The position numbers and the translations under genes were made by a program. This document shows positions 1 through 9,700 of a stretch of DNA of 64,000 nt, in pieces. The notes under the pieces are model-generated. The model had not been told where the DNA came from and searched no databases. It saw nothing but the letters and a program-made list of their open reading frames with translations. The DNA comes from Actinomadura luteofluorescens (GTDB lineage Bacteria; Actinomycetota; Actinomycetes; Streptosporangiales; Streptosporangiaceae): the NCBI RefSeq assembly GCF_013409365.1, contig NZ_JACCBA010000001.1, positions 3,224,001 to 3,288,000 on the forward strand. Reading direction: 5' to 3'. Each line of letters begins with the position of its first letter. The stretch's first letter is position 1.

Positions 1-1
1 C

Positions 2-28
2 GGCCTCCTGGGCGGCCTCTTCGGCTGA
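2..28 (+). CDS. 3' end of an upstream gene (partial)
   Basis: One frame runs from the window edge to a TGA at 26-28 and ends in a glycine- and leucine-rich tail (GLLGGLFG). Such tails close many actinobacterial proteins, but eight codons are too few to name the gene. It could equally be chance. Confidence 0.3.
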   Translation, partial: GLLGGLFG

Positions 29-159
29 TCTTCCGGGGGTAGCCGGGGAGACGATGGGTAAAGGAAAAAAGGGCGTTTCGGACGGGATCCGCTGCGCACT
101 CGGCCAACCCGGCCGGGGGTGGTTATCGTCGTGAGCGCAGCCTGCCTCCGAGGAGTCAC

Positions 160-1041
160 ATGACCACCGTGGTCCTGGTTCTGCTCTGCCTCGCGATCGC
201 CGGACGCGAGCTCTACCTGGCGTCCGACAAGCGGCTTCCGCAAGCCCAGGCGGAGCTGCGCAACCTGCGGAAACAGCTGAACGATCTCGCACGGGACCAC
301 GACGTGCTCAAGCGGGTGGTGGACGAGGCGACCGAGCCGGTCGGCATCCCCATCCCGCCGCCGCAGCCCGAGGCGCCGGCGTCCGACGTCGCGGAGAGGC
401 TGGAGACCGTCACCGGGCGGGTGGAGCGGCTGGAGAAGCAGTTCGGCGACCTGTCGGACGAGCTCTCGGGCATCGACCTCGACCGCGACTCCCAGCACGC
501 GCTCGCGCGGACCCTCGACGCGGTGGAGCAGGACGTCCAGGAGCTGCACCGCGAGATGCTCGACCGGCTCGACCGCGAGGAGGGCGTGGTCACCGGGGCG
601 CTGCTGAGCGAGGAGGGGGAGAGCGAGGCGCTGCTCGCGGAGGCCTACGAGCAGTGCGCCGCCGAGTGCGGGCTCCGCGTCCGGTTGCGCGACCAGCGGT
701 CGGAGCAGGCCACCGGCACCTACTGGGGCACCGTCTACCAGATGTCCGGGCGGCGCCCCGACGTCCTCGCCGAAGACCTGTTCTCCTACGTGCGCGGCCT
801 CTACGACCCGAAGGACGCGGCCGCGGTGACCGTGCTGCTCACCGAGCTGGCGTCGCTGCGGGGCGGCGGCGTCGCGCGGTTCGGGCCGTTCGTCGCGGTC
901 AGCACGCAGAGCGCGGTGCTGTGCGGGGTGCTGCCGGACGAGGGCGCGCCGCCGACCGAGCCGTGGCGGCTCGTCGAGCACATCCGCGAGCTGCCCGCCG
1001 ACCGGCAGCGCGACCTCACCTGGCTGCGTTCGGACGACTGA
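160..1041 (+). CDS. Membrane-anchored coiled-coil protein, function unknown
   Basis: Function not recognised. The 293-residue product opens with a hydrophobic stretch (about residues 3-20) that looks like a signal anchor. It continues with charged, leucine-rich helices (about 28-60 and 75-150) that would form a coiled-coil stalk, and ends in a globular part (about 160-290). GAGGAG lies four bases before the ATG and supports this start. The gene stands alone on the plus strand. Its TGA directly abuts the stop of the convergent gene at 1042, so the two transcripts must overlap at their ends. A membrane-tethered scaffold is only an inference from the architecture. Confidence 0.75.
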   Translation: MTTVVLVLLCLAIAGRELYLASDKRLPQAQAELRNLRKQLNDLARDHDVLKRVVDEATEPVGIPIPPPQPEAPASDVAERLETVTGRVERLEKQFGDLSDELSGIDLDRDSQHALARTLDAVEQDVQELHREMLDRLDREEGVVTGALLSEEGESEALLAEAYEQCAAECGLRVRLRDQRSEQATGTYWGTVYQMSGRRPDVLAEDLFSYVRGLYDPKDAAAVTVLLTELASLRGGGVARFGPFVAVSTQSAVLCGVLPDEGAPPTEPWRLVEHIRELPADRQRDLTWLRSDD

Positions 1042-2286
1042 TCAGGGGCGGACGAACCGGGGGGCTCCGTCCGTGCGGTCCACGCTGAACGCCAGCAGGC
1101 ACCGCGGGACGCGTGCCGCGTCGATCTGGAGGCACAGGCCGAGCCCGAGGTCCGGGTCGACGACCACCACGCGCCGCAGGGCCCGCAGCGCCCGGCGCGC
1201 CCGGACGCGGGTCTCCGGACGCCCCGCCTCGTGCACCGTGCCGGTGACCACCCGGCCCGCGTAGCGCCAGAGCGCCGCCGAGTCCAGCACGCGCACGCCC
1301 GCCGACGTCAGGTTCGCGACGATCACGACGCCGCTGTCGTCGTCCTCGGACGCGGACGGGGCCGGCAGCGTCCCCTCCCCCGGCAGGTCGCGCGGCGCCC
1401 GGGGCCCGCCGACCGCGCGGTGGTAGCGCAGCGGGTCGAGCGTGTCGATGACGAACGCCCCCGCGTACGGCCGGGAGGCGCGGGGCGGGCGCGCCAGCCC
1501 GTGCGACGGCGTCCGCACCGCACGGACGCCGAGGCGGGCGCTGAGGTCGAGCACGATGCCCGCGTCGTCCAGCCACACCGGCACGCCGAGCTTGGCCGCG
1601 GCCGTCCGGTCGAGGGCGTCCATGGTCCGCCACAGCTCGTCGGTCCTGCGCGACAGCGTCGAGGCCATGCCGAGTCCGGGGAACGCGCTCTCCAGGACGG
1701 CCAGCGTCGCCTGCCACGTGGTGCTGCCGACGAACTCCGCCACGAACGCGTCCGCCATCGCCTTGCGACGTTCGGGGTCGGTCATGGGGCCGGGCGGCTG
1801 CGGAGGCGCCCACTGCGGCGCCGGGATGTCCGGCACGGTCGCCGAGGGCGGCGCGGCGGCCAGACCCTTCCCCGGCAGGAACGGCTCGTCGTCACTTCGG
1901 GCGTGCCGCCCCGTGGGCGCGGGGCCGGTCTCCTGGGGCGTCCAGGGCTCGCCCGGCGAGGCTTCGCCCACGCCGAATCCAGGGGGCGTCTCGCGTGTCA
2001 CCCAGAGGGACTCCTCCTGGGACGCCGGTGTCTCGACGGGCGGCGGGGCCGGGGGCGGCACCGGCGGGTGGGGGGTCCAGGGCTCGTTCTCGGGTTCCGG
2101 CGGGGGCTGGACGGGCACCCAGTCGGACGGCGCCTCGTCCGGGGCCGGTTCCGGGGCGGCGCCCTTGCCCGCCACGTGGACGTCTTCGGGGTAGGGGCCT
2201 GGGCGGGGGGTCGTCTCGGGGCCGGCCTCCTCGGGTCCGGGGTCCTCGGGCTGTGGGGTGCGACGGTCACGCGGGCCGAATCTCAC
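1042..2286 (-). CDS. Protein with proline-rich N-terminus, function unknown
   Basis: Function not recognised. The first 170 or so of 414 residues are dominated by proline, glutamate and glycine and are almost certainly disordered. From about residue 175 a compact alpha/beta-like region begins (MTDPERRKAMADAFVAEFVG) that runs to the end and carries several buried-looking valine/leucine segments. The start is GTG with a weak GGATCG upstream. An in-frame ATG at the beginning of the ordered part is an alternative start, but the proline-rich segment keeps coding-like composition. The gene lies 39 bases downstream of the next unknown gene on the same strand, so the two may be co-transcribed. Confidence 0.7.
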   Translation of the reverse strand: MRFGPRDRRTPQPEDPGPEEAGPETTPRPGPYPEDVHVAGKGAAPEPAPDEAPSDWVPVQPPPEPENEPWTPHPPVPPPAPPPVETPASQEESLWVTRETPPGFGVGEASPGEPWTPQETGPAPTGRHARSDDEPFLPGKGLAAAPPSATVPDIPAPQWAPPQPPGPMTDPERRKAMADAFVAEFVGSTTWQATLAVLESAFPGLGMASTLSRRTDELWRTMDALDRTAAAKLGVPVWLDDAGIVLDLSARLGVRAVRTPSHGLARPPRASRPYAGAFVIDTLDPLRYHRAVGGPRAPRDLPGEGTLPAPSASEDDDSGVVIVANLTSAGVRVLDSAALWRYAGRVVTGTVHEAGRPETRVRARRALRALRRVVVVDPDLGLGLCLQIDAARVPRCLLAFSVDRTDGAPRFVRP

Positions 2287-2325
2287 GATGTCGATCCTGC
2301 GCTCAGAGCAAGGTCGTAGGCAAGC

Positions 2326-3198
2326 TCATCGGGAGCCGAAGAGCGTGGCGCACAGGGAGCGGAGGCGGTCCGGGCCGTCCTCGGCGGGCAGCACGGTGAG
2401 GACCGGGTCCGGGCCCGGGCCGTGGCGCAGCCGCACGGGCACCTCGCGCCGCGCCGGCTCGTCGGCGCCCTGAGCGGCGGCGATGTCGCGGAGCCCGACG
2501 GAGACGACGTCGGGGATCTCGACGACGAGGGGCTGCTCGCCGGCGGGCAGCTCGTCCAGCCAGAGGTCGAGGACGTGGTGGGCGAGACCGTTCAGCAGGC
2601 GTCCCCAGGGTTCGATGAGGCCCGGCGGGACGTGCTCGGTCTGCAGTTCGGGGAGGCCGAACCTGGCGAGTCCCCTGGTGGTGATGTAGGAGCCGTCCCG
2701 GCCGGTGGTGTGCGGCAGGAGCATCCAGTCGGTGAGCCGGACGGCGCCTCCCGGCCCCGGGAGGGAGCCGAAGAGCCGGTCGTGCGCGAGGACCTGCGGG
2801 GTGAAGACGTCGATCACCGGGGCGGACGCGGCGGCGCCGACGGCGCCCGCGACGGCGCGTGCCGCCCACTCGTGGGCGGGCGGCCGCCCCGGCCGGTACG
2901 CGGCGCGGACGGCGAGGACGTGCGCCGCGGCGGCGACCGCCTCCACCTCGGCCGGGGAGCCGCCGTACACGGCGAGCAGGTCGGCGGGGAGCGGCGGGAA
3001 GCCGTCGGCCGGGCGCTGGTCGAGGGTGAGCATGGGGCTGCCGAGCATGCCGAGGACGAGGTCGCGGAGCGGTGGCGCGGTGCGCCGCAGCAGTTCCTCA
3101 CGGGCGAGGGCCGCGGGGTCGCGGAGCGGCTCGGCGAGCGCGACGGCGTAGGTGCCGTGGAGCGTCTCGGGGACCGGCAGCGTCAGCTTCTCACCCAA
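2326..3198 (-). CDS. Conserved-looking soluble protein, function unknown
   Basis: Function not recognised. The product is 290 residues, has no signal peptide or membrane segment, and is rich in alanine and leucine with regular helix-like spacing, so it is probably cytoplasmic and largely alpha-helical. The start is TTG, chosen because GGAGAT stands five bases upstream and no in-frame ATG or GTG fits better. The gene precedes the proline-rich gene on the minus strand with a 39-base gap. About 130 bases separate it from the upstream phosphatase gene, so it may have its own promoter. Confidence 0.7.
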   Translation of the reverse strand: MGEKLTLPVPETLHGTYAVALAEPLRDPAALAREELLRRTAPPLRDLVLGMLGSPMLTLDQRPADGFPPLPADLLAVYGGSPAEVEAVAAAAHVLAVRAAYRPGRPPAHEWAARAVAGAVGAAASAPVIDVFTPQVLAHDRLFGSLPGPGGAVRLTDWMLLPHTTGRDGSYITTRGLARFGLPELQTEHVPPGLIEPWGRLLNGLAHHVLDLWLDELPAGEQPLVVEIPDVVSVGLRDIAAAQGADEPARREVPVRLRHGPGPDPVLTVLPAEDGPDRLRSLCATLFGSR

Positions 3199-3330
3199 CT
3201 CATCTCCCGGCGGCCTCGGCGAACGGCGACCCTTCGATCAGAACGAAGCGGACGTTGGAAAGTATCTGGCGCGAACGGGACAGTTACCTCACACGGCCGG
3301 GAGCCGGGAGCCGCGCCCACGACCACGCCG

Positions 3331-5736
3331 TCAGCGCCGGGGCACCCGCTGCTCGAACCAGACGACCTTGCCTCCCGCGGTGCGGTGGGTGCCCCAGCGG
3401 GCGGCCAGGTGGCCGACGAGCTGGAGGCCGCGGCCCGACTCGTCGGTGGCCTCGGTGTGCCGCAGGTGCGGCATGTCGGCGCCGTCGTCGTGGACCTCGC
3501 AGAGCAGGCCGCGTCCCCTGATCAGGCGGAGGCCCACGGATCCCGCGCCGTGCACGAGGGCGTTGGTGACGAGCTCGCTGACGAGCAGCCGCGCGGTCTC
3601 GGCGAGGTCGTGCAGGCCCCAGTCGGCGAGACGGGCGCCGACCTGCGCGCGGATCCACGGGACGCTGCCGGGCACGGCTTCGAGCTGCCAGGTGACGACG
3701 TCGTCGAGGGGGATGCCGTCGAACCCGACCGCGACGATGGCGATGTCGTCGGCGGGGGTGGGCCCGGCGAGCCGGTCGAGCAGGTCGTCGCAGGTGCCGT
3801 CGAGGTCGGCGGTCGATTCGGCCAGGCGGGCGCGCAGCTCCTCCAGGCCCGCGTCGAGGTCGCGGTCGCGGCGTTCGAGGAGGCCGTCGGTGCACAGCAC
3901 GAGGCGGGACCCGTCCTCGACCTTGAACTCCACCGTCTCGAACGGTTCGCCGCCGACCCCGATGGGCACGCCCGGCGGGACGGGCAGCACGCGGCTCTCC
4001 CCGTCCGCCGTGCGGAGGACGGGCGGGACGTGCCCGGCGCTGGCGACCGTGCAGCGCCGCTCGACCGGGTCGTAGACGGCGATCAGGCAGGTGGCGAGGT
4101 AGTCCTCGCCGAGCCGGCGGGCGAGGCCGTCGAGCTGGCGCAGCAGCCGGTCGGGCCGCATCTCCTCGGCGGCCAGGGTGCGGACGGCGGTGCGCAGCTG
4201 GCCCATGATCGCGGCGGAGGTGAGGCCGTGCCCCATGACGTCGCCGACGACGATGCCGAGCCGGCAGCCGGGCAGCGGGATGGCGTCGAACCAGTCGCCG
4301 CCGACCTGGGCGGCCTGTTCGGCGGGCCGGTAGCGGTAGCGGACGCGGGCCCCGGCGACGTCGGGCGGGTCGTCGGGGAGCATGCTGCGCTGGAGCTCCT
4401 CGGCGACCTGGACCTCGCGCCGGTACAGCCGCCCGTTGTCGACGCAGAGCGCCGCGCGCCGGGCCAGCTCGTCGACCATGGCGAGGTCGAGCTGGTCGAA
4501 CCCGTGCCGGTCGGGCTTGCGCAGCAGCATGAACGTGCCGAGCACGCGCCCCCGGGCGATCAGCGGGACGACCAGCAGCGCGCGTCCGGTGAACAGGGGA
4601 CGCAGGTCGCGGGCGCCGAACGCGGCGGCGAGCCGGCCGGCCCGCGCGTCGTCGACGCGGGGGATGTGCACGGGCCGCCCGGTGCGCATGGCCTGGACGA
4701 ACGGGGTGCGGGACGGCACGGAGAGCGGCTCGCCCTCGGGGACGGCCTCGTCCCAGCGTCCGGCCTCGTCGTTGTGGGCGACGGCGACGCGGCGCATCGG
4801 CGTGGTCTCGTCGACCTCGTCGGCGGGCGGCGCGGAGTCGGTGACGACGCTTTCGAGCAGTTCGACGGCGGCGAGGTCGGCGAGCCGCGGCACGAGGACC
4901 TCGGCGAGCGTCCGGGCGGCCTGCAGGTGGTCGAGCGAGCTGCCGATCTGCTCGCCGGCCGCGCCGAGGAAGGCGAGGGGCTCCAGGGCGTGGGAGAGGT
5001 CGCGGCGGGCGCGCGGCGGCCGGTCCGCGGGGGCGCGCGTCAGCGGCCGGGGCAGGGGGACGGTCGGCGCGGGGGCCGGGGCGGCCTCGGTGTGCGGGAC
5101 GATGGGCAGCCGGATGGTCAGGCCCAGCGACACCGCGGGGCAGCCGAGGCCGAGGACCTGCGAGGCGATCTTCCCGAAGACGAGGGGGTCGAGCGCGGGC
5201 AGGAGTTCGGCGAGGCGGTCGGCGAACGGGCCCGCGAACGGGTCGGGCCCGTCCGGGGACGGGCCGGCGAGCGCGGGCTCGACCCGCAGCAGCCGGACGG
5301 CGGCCGGGCGGAGGGCGGCGGCGCCGGCCGGGCCGGGCACGCCCGGCGGGGCGAGCAGGAGGTCGCCGACGGTGATGCCGATCCCGTCGCGGCGGAGCCT
5401 GCGCAGGTCGGCGGCCAGGGCCAGGACCCGGACGCCGTGGTCGCCCGGGGCGCCCTCGACGGGGTAGATCCACCAGCCGATCTCGGCGGGCTCGCCGTTG
5501 TCGGCCCGTCGCAGGGTGCAGGCGCCGCACCAGACCTGCCCGAAGGCCTCCGGCTCGAAGGCGCCGCGGTGCTCCCTGGGGAGCCGGAGGAGATCGCCGG
5601 GCGGGCGGCCGAGGGCCTGCGGGCGCGCGGCGCCGAACAGGTCGGCGGCGGTATCGTCCCAGTGGCTGATGCGGCCGCGGTCGTTCACCGTGACGGCGGT
5701 CATCCTCGTGACGCCCAGCAGATCCGCGATCACCAT
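3331..5736 (-). CDS. SpoIIE-family phosphatase with PAS, GAF, PP2C and ATPase domains
   Basis: A cytoplasmic multidomain phosphatase of the RsbU/SpoIIE type, about 801 residues. It has an N-terminal PAS-like domain (about 8-110), a low-complexity linker, a GAF domain (about 290-430), the PP2C catalytic domain (about 450-660) and a C-terminal GHKL ATPase. Catalytic motifs are present: GGDWFD, GDVMGHG, CTDGL and DDIAIV for metal binding, and LVSELVTNALVHG with a GRGLQLV box for ATP. Proteins of this family dephosphorylate anti-sigma antagonists, and the fused GHKL domain suggests it also carries the opposing kinase or anti-sigma activity. The ATG at 5736 is preceded by a G-rich Shine-Dalgarno sequence (GGGGGAGGGGG) and is preferred over the longer frame from 5787. 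No partner STAS or sigma gene is adjacent. Confidence 0.93.
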   Translation of the reverse strand: MVIADLLGVTRMTAVTVNDRGRISHWDDTAADLFGAARPQALGRPPGDLLRLPREHRGAFEPEAFGQVWCGACTLRRADNGEPAEIGWWIYPVEGAPGDHGVRVLALAADLRRLRRDGIGITVGDLLLAPPGVPGPAGAAALRPAAVRLLRVEPALAGPSPDGPDPFAGPFADRLAELLPALDPLVFGKIASQVLGLGCPAVSLGLTIRLPIVPHTEAAPAPAPTVPLPRPLTRAPADRPPRARRDLSHALEPLAFLGAAGEQIGSSLDHLQAARTLAEVLVPRLADLAAVELLESVVTDSAPPADEVDETTPMRRVAVAHNDEAGRWDEAVPEGEPLSVPSRTPFVQAMRTGRPVHIPRVDDARAGRLAAAFGARDLRPLFTGRALLVVPLIARGRVLGTFMLLRKPDRHGFDQLDLAMVDELARRAALCVDNGRLYRREVQVAEELQRSMLPDDPPDVAGARVRYRYRPAEQAAQVGGDWFDAIPLPGCRLGIVVGDVMGHGLTSAAIMGQLRTAVRTLAAEEMRPDRLLRQLDGLARRLGEDYLATCLIAVYDPVERRCTVASAGHVPPVLRTADGESRVLPVPPGVPIGVGGEPFETVEFKVEDGSRLVLCTDGLLERRDRDLDAGLEELRARLAESTADLDGTCDDLLDRLAGPTPADDIAIVAVGFDGIPLDDVVTWQLEAVPGSVPWIRAQVGARLADWGLHDLAETARLLVSELVTNALVHGAGSVGLRLIRGRGLLCEVHDDGADMPHLRHTEATDESGRGLQLVGHLAARWGTHRTAGGKVVWFEQRVPRR

Positions 5737-5850
5737 GCGGTCCCCCTCCCCCGAGTGGAACGACGCGCGCAAGCCTCCTGGCAACACACGGTGAAAGAGA
5801 AACTACAGGCTGTGCGGGCGGTTCGCTCGGTATCCGCCGAACCTCTCCGG

Positions 5851-5862
5851 GTGAGCGCTCAC
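5851..5862. promoter_or_regulatory. 12-bp perfect palindrome, probable TetR operator
   Basis: GTGAGCGCTCAC is fully self-complementary and lies between the divergent phosphatase (start 5736) and TetR (start about 5915) genes. It overlaps a possible -35 region (CACTCA, 5860-5865) that sits 17 bases from a TAACGT -10 box (5883-5888). The placement fits autorepression by the TetR protein. No binding evidence is available from sequence alone. Confidence 0.55.
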
Positions 5863-5914
5863 TCATTGGTCGCGGACCGTGCTAACGTCCAGCGGGGAAG
5901 CGAGGTGGAACGGG

Positions 5915-6658
5915 TTGGCGACACGGACGGAGCCCATGCGGGACCGGATCCTGGCCGCGGCGGTCACGGTGATCCAGTCGCGCGGGATCGTGGCCGCGAC
6001 GACCAAGGAGATCGCGCGCACCGCGGGCGTGTCCGAGGGCAGCCTCTACAACCACTTCGCGAACAAGACCGCGCTTTTCGCGGCGGCTCTGGCCGAGGTC
6101 ACCGGAACCGCGCGCACCGCGATGGCGGAGCTCGCCGGATCGGTCGGGCAGAACTCTGTGGAGGAGAACCTCACCCGCCTGGCGACGGAGATGGTCCGCT
6201 TCTACGGCGAGCTGCTGCCGATGACCGGGCCCGTCCTGGCCGATCCGGAGCTGATCGCGTGGCTGCGGAGCGACGGCCCGGGAAAAGCACAGAACGCGAC
6301 CGCCGCCAAGTCGCGTGCCTGGACCAGAGGTGGCCACACCGGCGAGCCGCCGCCTCCCGGGGCGCCCGGCGGTCCCCCGGCGGGGCCGTCCGGCGGGCCG
6401 GCGGCGGGTCCGGTGATGGGCCACGCGGCCCTCATCGGGTATCTGGAGGCCGAGCGGAAGGCCGGACGGCTGGCGGACGGCGCGCCCTCGCCGTTCATCG
6501 CCGCGGCCCTGCTGGGAGGCTGCCAGCAGCACGCCTTCCTGGCCCGGCTCGCGGGCGCGGATGCGGTGGCGGCGGGCGCCGGGCTCCCGGCCGCGCCGGA
6601 GGAGTTCGCGGCCCGGCTGGTCGAGGCCGTCCTGGCGGGCCATCTCACCACGCCCTGA
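5915..6658 (+). CDS. TetR/AcrR-family transcriptional regulator
   Basis: A one-component repressor. The N-terminal TetR helix-turn-helix is clear (about residues 8-55: RDRILAAAVTVIQ then GVSEGSLYNHFANKTALF). The ligand-binding half is unusual: about residues 117-165 form a glycine/proline/alanine-rich low-complexity insertion between two helical parts. I chose TTG at 5915 because GAGGTGG lies six bases upstream; GTG at 5879 would precede the predicted transcription start, and ATG at 5936 is also possible. A perfect palindrome upstream is the likely operator. The gene is followed 97 bases later by a secreted carboxypeptidase gene that has its own promoter, so the regulated target may instead be the divergent phosphatase. 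Confidence 0.88.
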   Translation: MATRTEPMRDRILAAAVTVIQSRGIVAATTKEIARTAGVSEGSLYNHFANKTALFAAALAEVTGTARTAMAELAGSVGQNSVEENLTRLATEMVRFYGELLPMTGPVLADPELIAWLRSDGPGKAQNATAAKSRAWTRGGHTGEPPPPGAPGGPPAGPSGGPAAGPVMGHAALIGYLEAERKAGRLADGAPSPFIAAALLGGCQQHAFLARLAGADAVAAGAGLPAAPEEFAARLVEAVLAGHLTTP

Positions 6659-6689
6659 CCGAAAGCGGGCATCAGGCACTAACGCCCCA

Positions 6690-6718
6690 TTGACACCCTT
6701 TGCCCCTCGGCAGACGAT
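6690..6718 (+). promoter_or_regulatory. Predicted promoter of the M14 carboxypeptidase gene
   Basis: TTGACA (6690-6695), a 17-base spacer and GACGAT (6713-6718). The -35 box is perfect and the -10 box is weak. Transcription would begin about 30 bases before the AGGAGG ribosome site of the gene at 6756. Confidence 0.5.
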
Positions 6719-6755
6719 CGCGCAGCCCCCGTTGTGATCCCTGCCAGGAGGCGCA

Positions 6756-9700
6756 ATGTCGCGCACACCGTTACCGCCGCGCACCCCTTTCCGGCACCGC
6801 ACACCGCTGACGCGGCGCGGACCGCGGCGAAGACTCGCCCCCGTCCTCGCCGCCGCCGCGCTCCTGATCGGGACGTTCGCGGCCTCCCCGGCGCACGCGG
6901 CCCCGAAGGCGTCCCCGTCCGGCGCCGCCGTGGACGTCTACGCCGCCGAGCTCACCGCCGACCAGGTGCGGCTGCTGAACCGCTCCGCGCTCGACCGGGA
7001 GGACGTCCGCTTCTCCAGGAGCGCGCGGAAGGACCGCGTCCACGTCGAGGCGGTCATGAGCGGCACCGAGGCGGCGGCGCTGAACGCGCGGGGCCTCGCC
7101 CTCTCGGTCAGGAAGGTGAACGGCAAGGACGCCCGGCAGCGGGCCTTGGCCGCGCCCAAGGTCTTCCGTCCCTACAGCGGCCCCGGCAACATCCGCGAGG
7201 AGCTTCTCAAGGTGGCCGCCGGCCATCCGTCCATCGCCACGGCGGTGGACGTCGGGACGTCCGGCCAGGGGCAGCCGATCACGGCGGTGCGCGTCAGCAG
7301 GGACGTGCGCGGCCTCAGGGACGGCCGGCGCCCCGTCGTCGTCTACCAGGCGGCCCAGCACGCCCGCGAGTGGATCACTCCGGAGATGGTCCGCCGGCTG
7401 CTGCACCACTACGTGGACGGGTACGGCGCGGACGCCGCGGTCACGAAGATCATTGACACCACGGACCTGTGGTTCGTCCCGGTCGTGAACGTGGACGGCT
7501 ACGACCTGACGTTCAAGGACGGCTTCCGGCTCTGGCGCAAGAACACCCGCGACAACGACGGCGACGGCCGGATCACCGGCGCCGACGGCGTCGACCTCAA
7601 CCGCAACTTCCCCTACAAGTGGGGCTACGACAACGAGGGCTCCTCGGACCAGCCCGCGAACCAGACCTACCGCGGCAAGGCGGCGGGATCCGAGCCCGAG
7701 ACGAAGGCGCAGCTCGGCCTGTACAAGCGGCTCCGCCCCACCTACCTGGTCAACTACCACTCGGCCGCCCAGCTGCTCCTGCACGGCGTCGGCTGGCAGG
7801 CGCTCACCCGCAGCCCGGACGACGCGATCCACGACGCGCTGCTCGGCGACATCGACCATCCGGCCGTCCCCGGCTACACGCCCGAGCTCGGCGCCCAGCT
7901 CTACACCACGAACGGCGACACCGACGGCCAGGCCGACAACGTGTACGGCTCCCTGTCGATCACGCCGGAGATGGCGACCTGCACGACCGCCGCGAACGAG
8001 GATCCCGACGACGCGTGGGAGCCGGGCGACTGCGCCAGCGACTTCGAGTTCCCGGACGACGAGGCGCTGATCGCCCGCGAGTTCCAGAAGAACCTGCCGT
8101 TCGCGCTGTCGGTCGGCAAGTCGGCGCGCACCCCCGACGAACCCGTCTCCTCGGTGGGACGGACCGCGCCGGACTTCGAGACGGACGCGTTCGGCACGTC
8201 CTACGGCCCCTCCCAGGAGGTCGCCGCGGTGATCCGCAGGTCGCTGCGGGCCAAGGAGCTGCGCTACCGGATCGACGGCGGCCGGGTCCGGCGCGCCCAC
8301 GTGCGCGAATGGCGCGGCGGCGAGCGGTTCGGCGGCGAGAACGACCTCTACTACGCCGAGTTCCGCGGCGAGGTCGCGGGGCAGCGGCCCGGGGACAGGG
8401 TCGAGGCGTGGTTCACCGGCAGGAAGGGCCACAAGCAGGTGGAGAGCAAGCACTTCACCTACACAGTGCGCGACCAGCAGAAGGCCGATGTCCTGGTCAT
8501 CGCGGACGAAGACTACACGGGTATCAACCCGACCTATCCGGCCGGAACGAACAAGCCCCGGTACGCCCCCCAGTACGCCGACCTCGTCAAGGCCGCCAAG
8601 CACCGGCCGCTCGTCTGGGACATCGACCGGGACGGCGTCCCGCACGACCTCGGCGTCATGAAGCACTTCAAGGCGGTCGTCTGGTACCTCGGCGACAACC
8701 GGCTCACGCAGGACGCGGCCGACGACCCGGTGAAGACCTTCCTCGGCGACGCCCGCGACTCGCAGGTCGCCGACCGGGAGAAGGACCTGCTGCTGTCCGT
8801 CCGCTCCTACCTGAACGAGGGCGGGAAACTGCTCCACACCGGTGAGACGACCGGCTACTACGGCCCGATCAGCCGGCTCAACGGCGGCGGCATCTACTAC
8901 GGGCTGAAGGGCCACCCCGAGAAGCCCTGCGTCGTCACGGGCAACTTCCGGGACGACTGCGAACTGCTGTCGGACGACTTCTTCCAGTACTACCTGGGCG
9001 CCTACGACAGGCAGCGCGTCGGCTCCCCCACCGGATTCGCCGGGACGGCCCCGCCGCTCGAAGGCGTCACGTCCAAGCTCACCGGCACCCCGGCCAACCC
9101 GGTGAACGAGGCCGGCGGGTTCCAGGTCACCTCGACCGTCCTGCCCAAGGCCGGCTTCCCCCAGTTCACCAGCTGGAAGGCCGGCGACTACACCGGCGCC
9201 GCCGCACCCACCGAACCCGTCGAGGGCCAGTGGTACGTCGCGGGACCGCACCAGGACGGCGCCTACCGGCGCCTGACCCGCACGATCGATCTGTCCTCGG
9301 TCACCGCCGCCCAGGCCCCGACCCTGCAGGCCCAGCTCTCCTACAGCACCGAGACGGGCTTCGACAACGTCATCGTCGAGGCGCACACCACCGGCGCCGA
9401 GGACTGGACCACCCTGCCCGACAAGAACGGCCGGACGAGCACGGCCGTCCCTGAACAGTGCGAGCAGGGCTACCTCATCGACATGCATCCGTTCCTCGGC
9501 CATTACCTCACCCGGGGCAACCCCTGCGGGGGCACCGGGACGTCCGGTGCCTGGAACGCCTTCACGGGCAATTCCGACGGCTGGGTCCCCGCCGCGTTCG
9601 ACCTGGCCGCCTACGCGGGCAAGAAGGTCGAAGTGTCGATCTCCTACGTCAGCGACCCCGCCACCGGCGGGACCGGCTTGTTCGTCGACGACACCAGGCT

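Noticed and set aside
2422..6693. A 1423-codon open frame on the plus strand opposite the phosphatase and unknown genes
   Set aside because: It arises from the codon bias of the opposite genes in very GC-rich DNA: the translation is low-complexity Gly/Arg/Val/Glu, has no domain and no ribosome site, and overlaps genes with clear domains.
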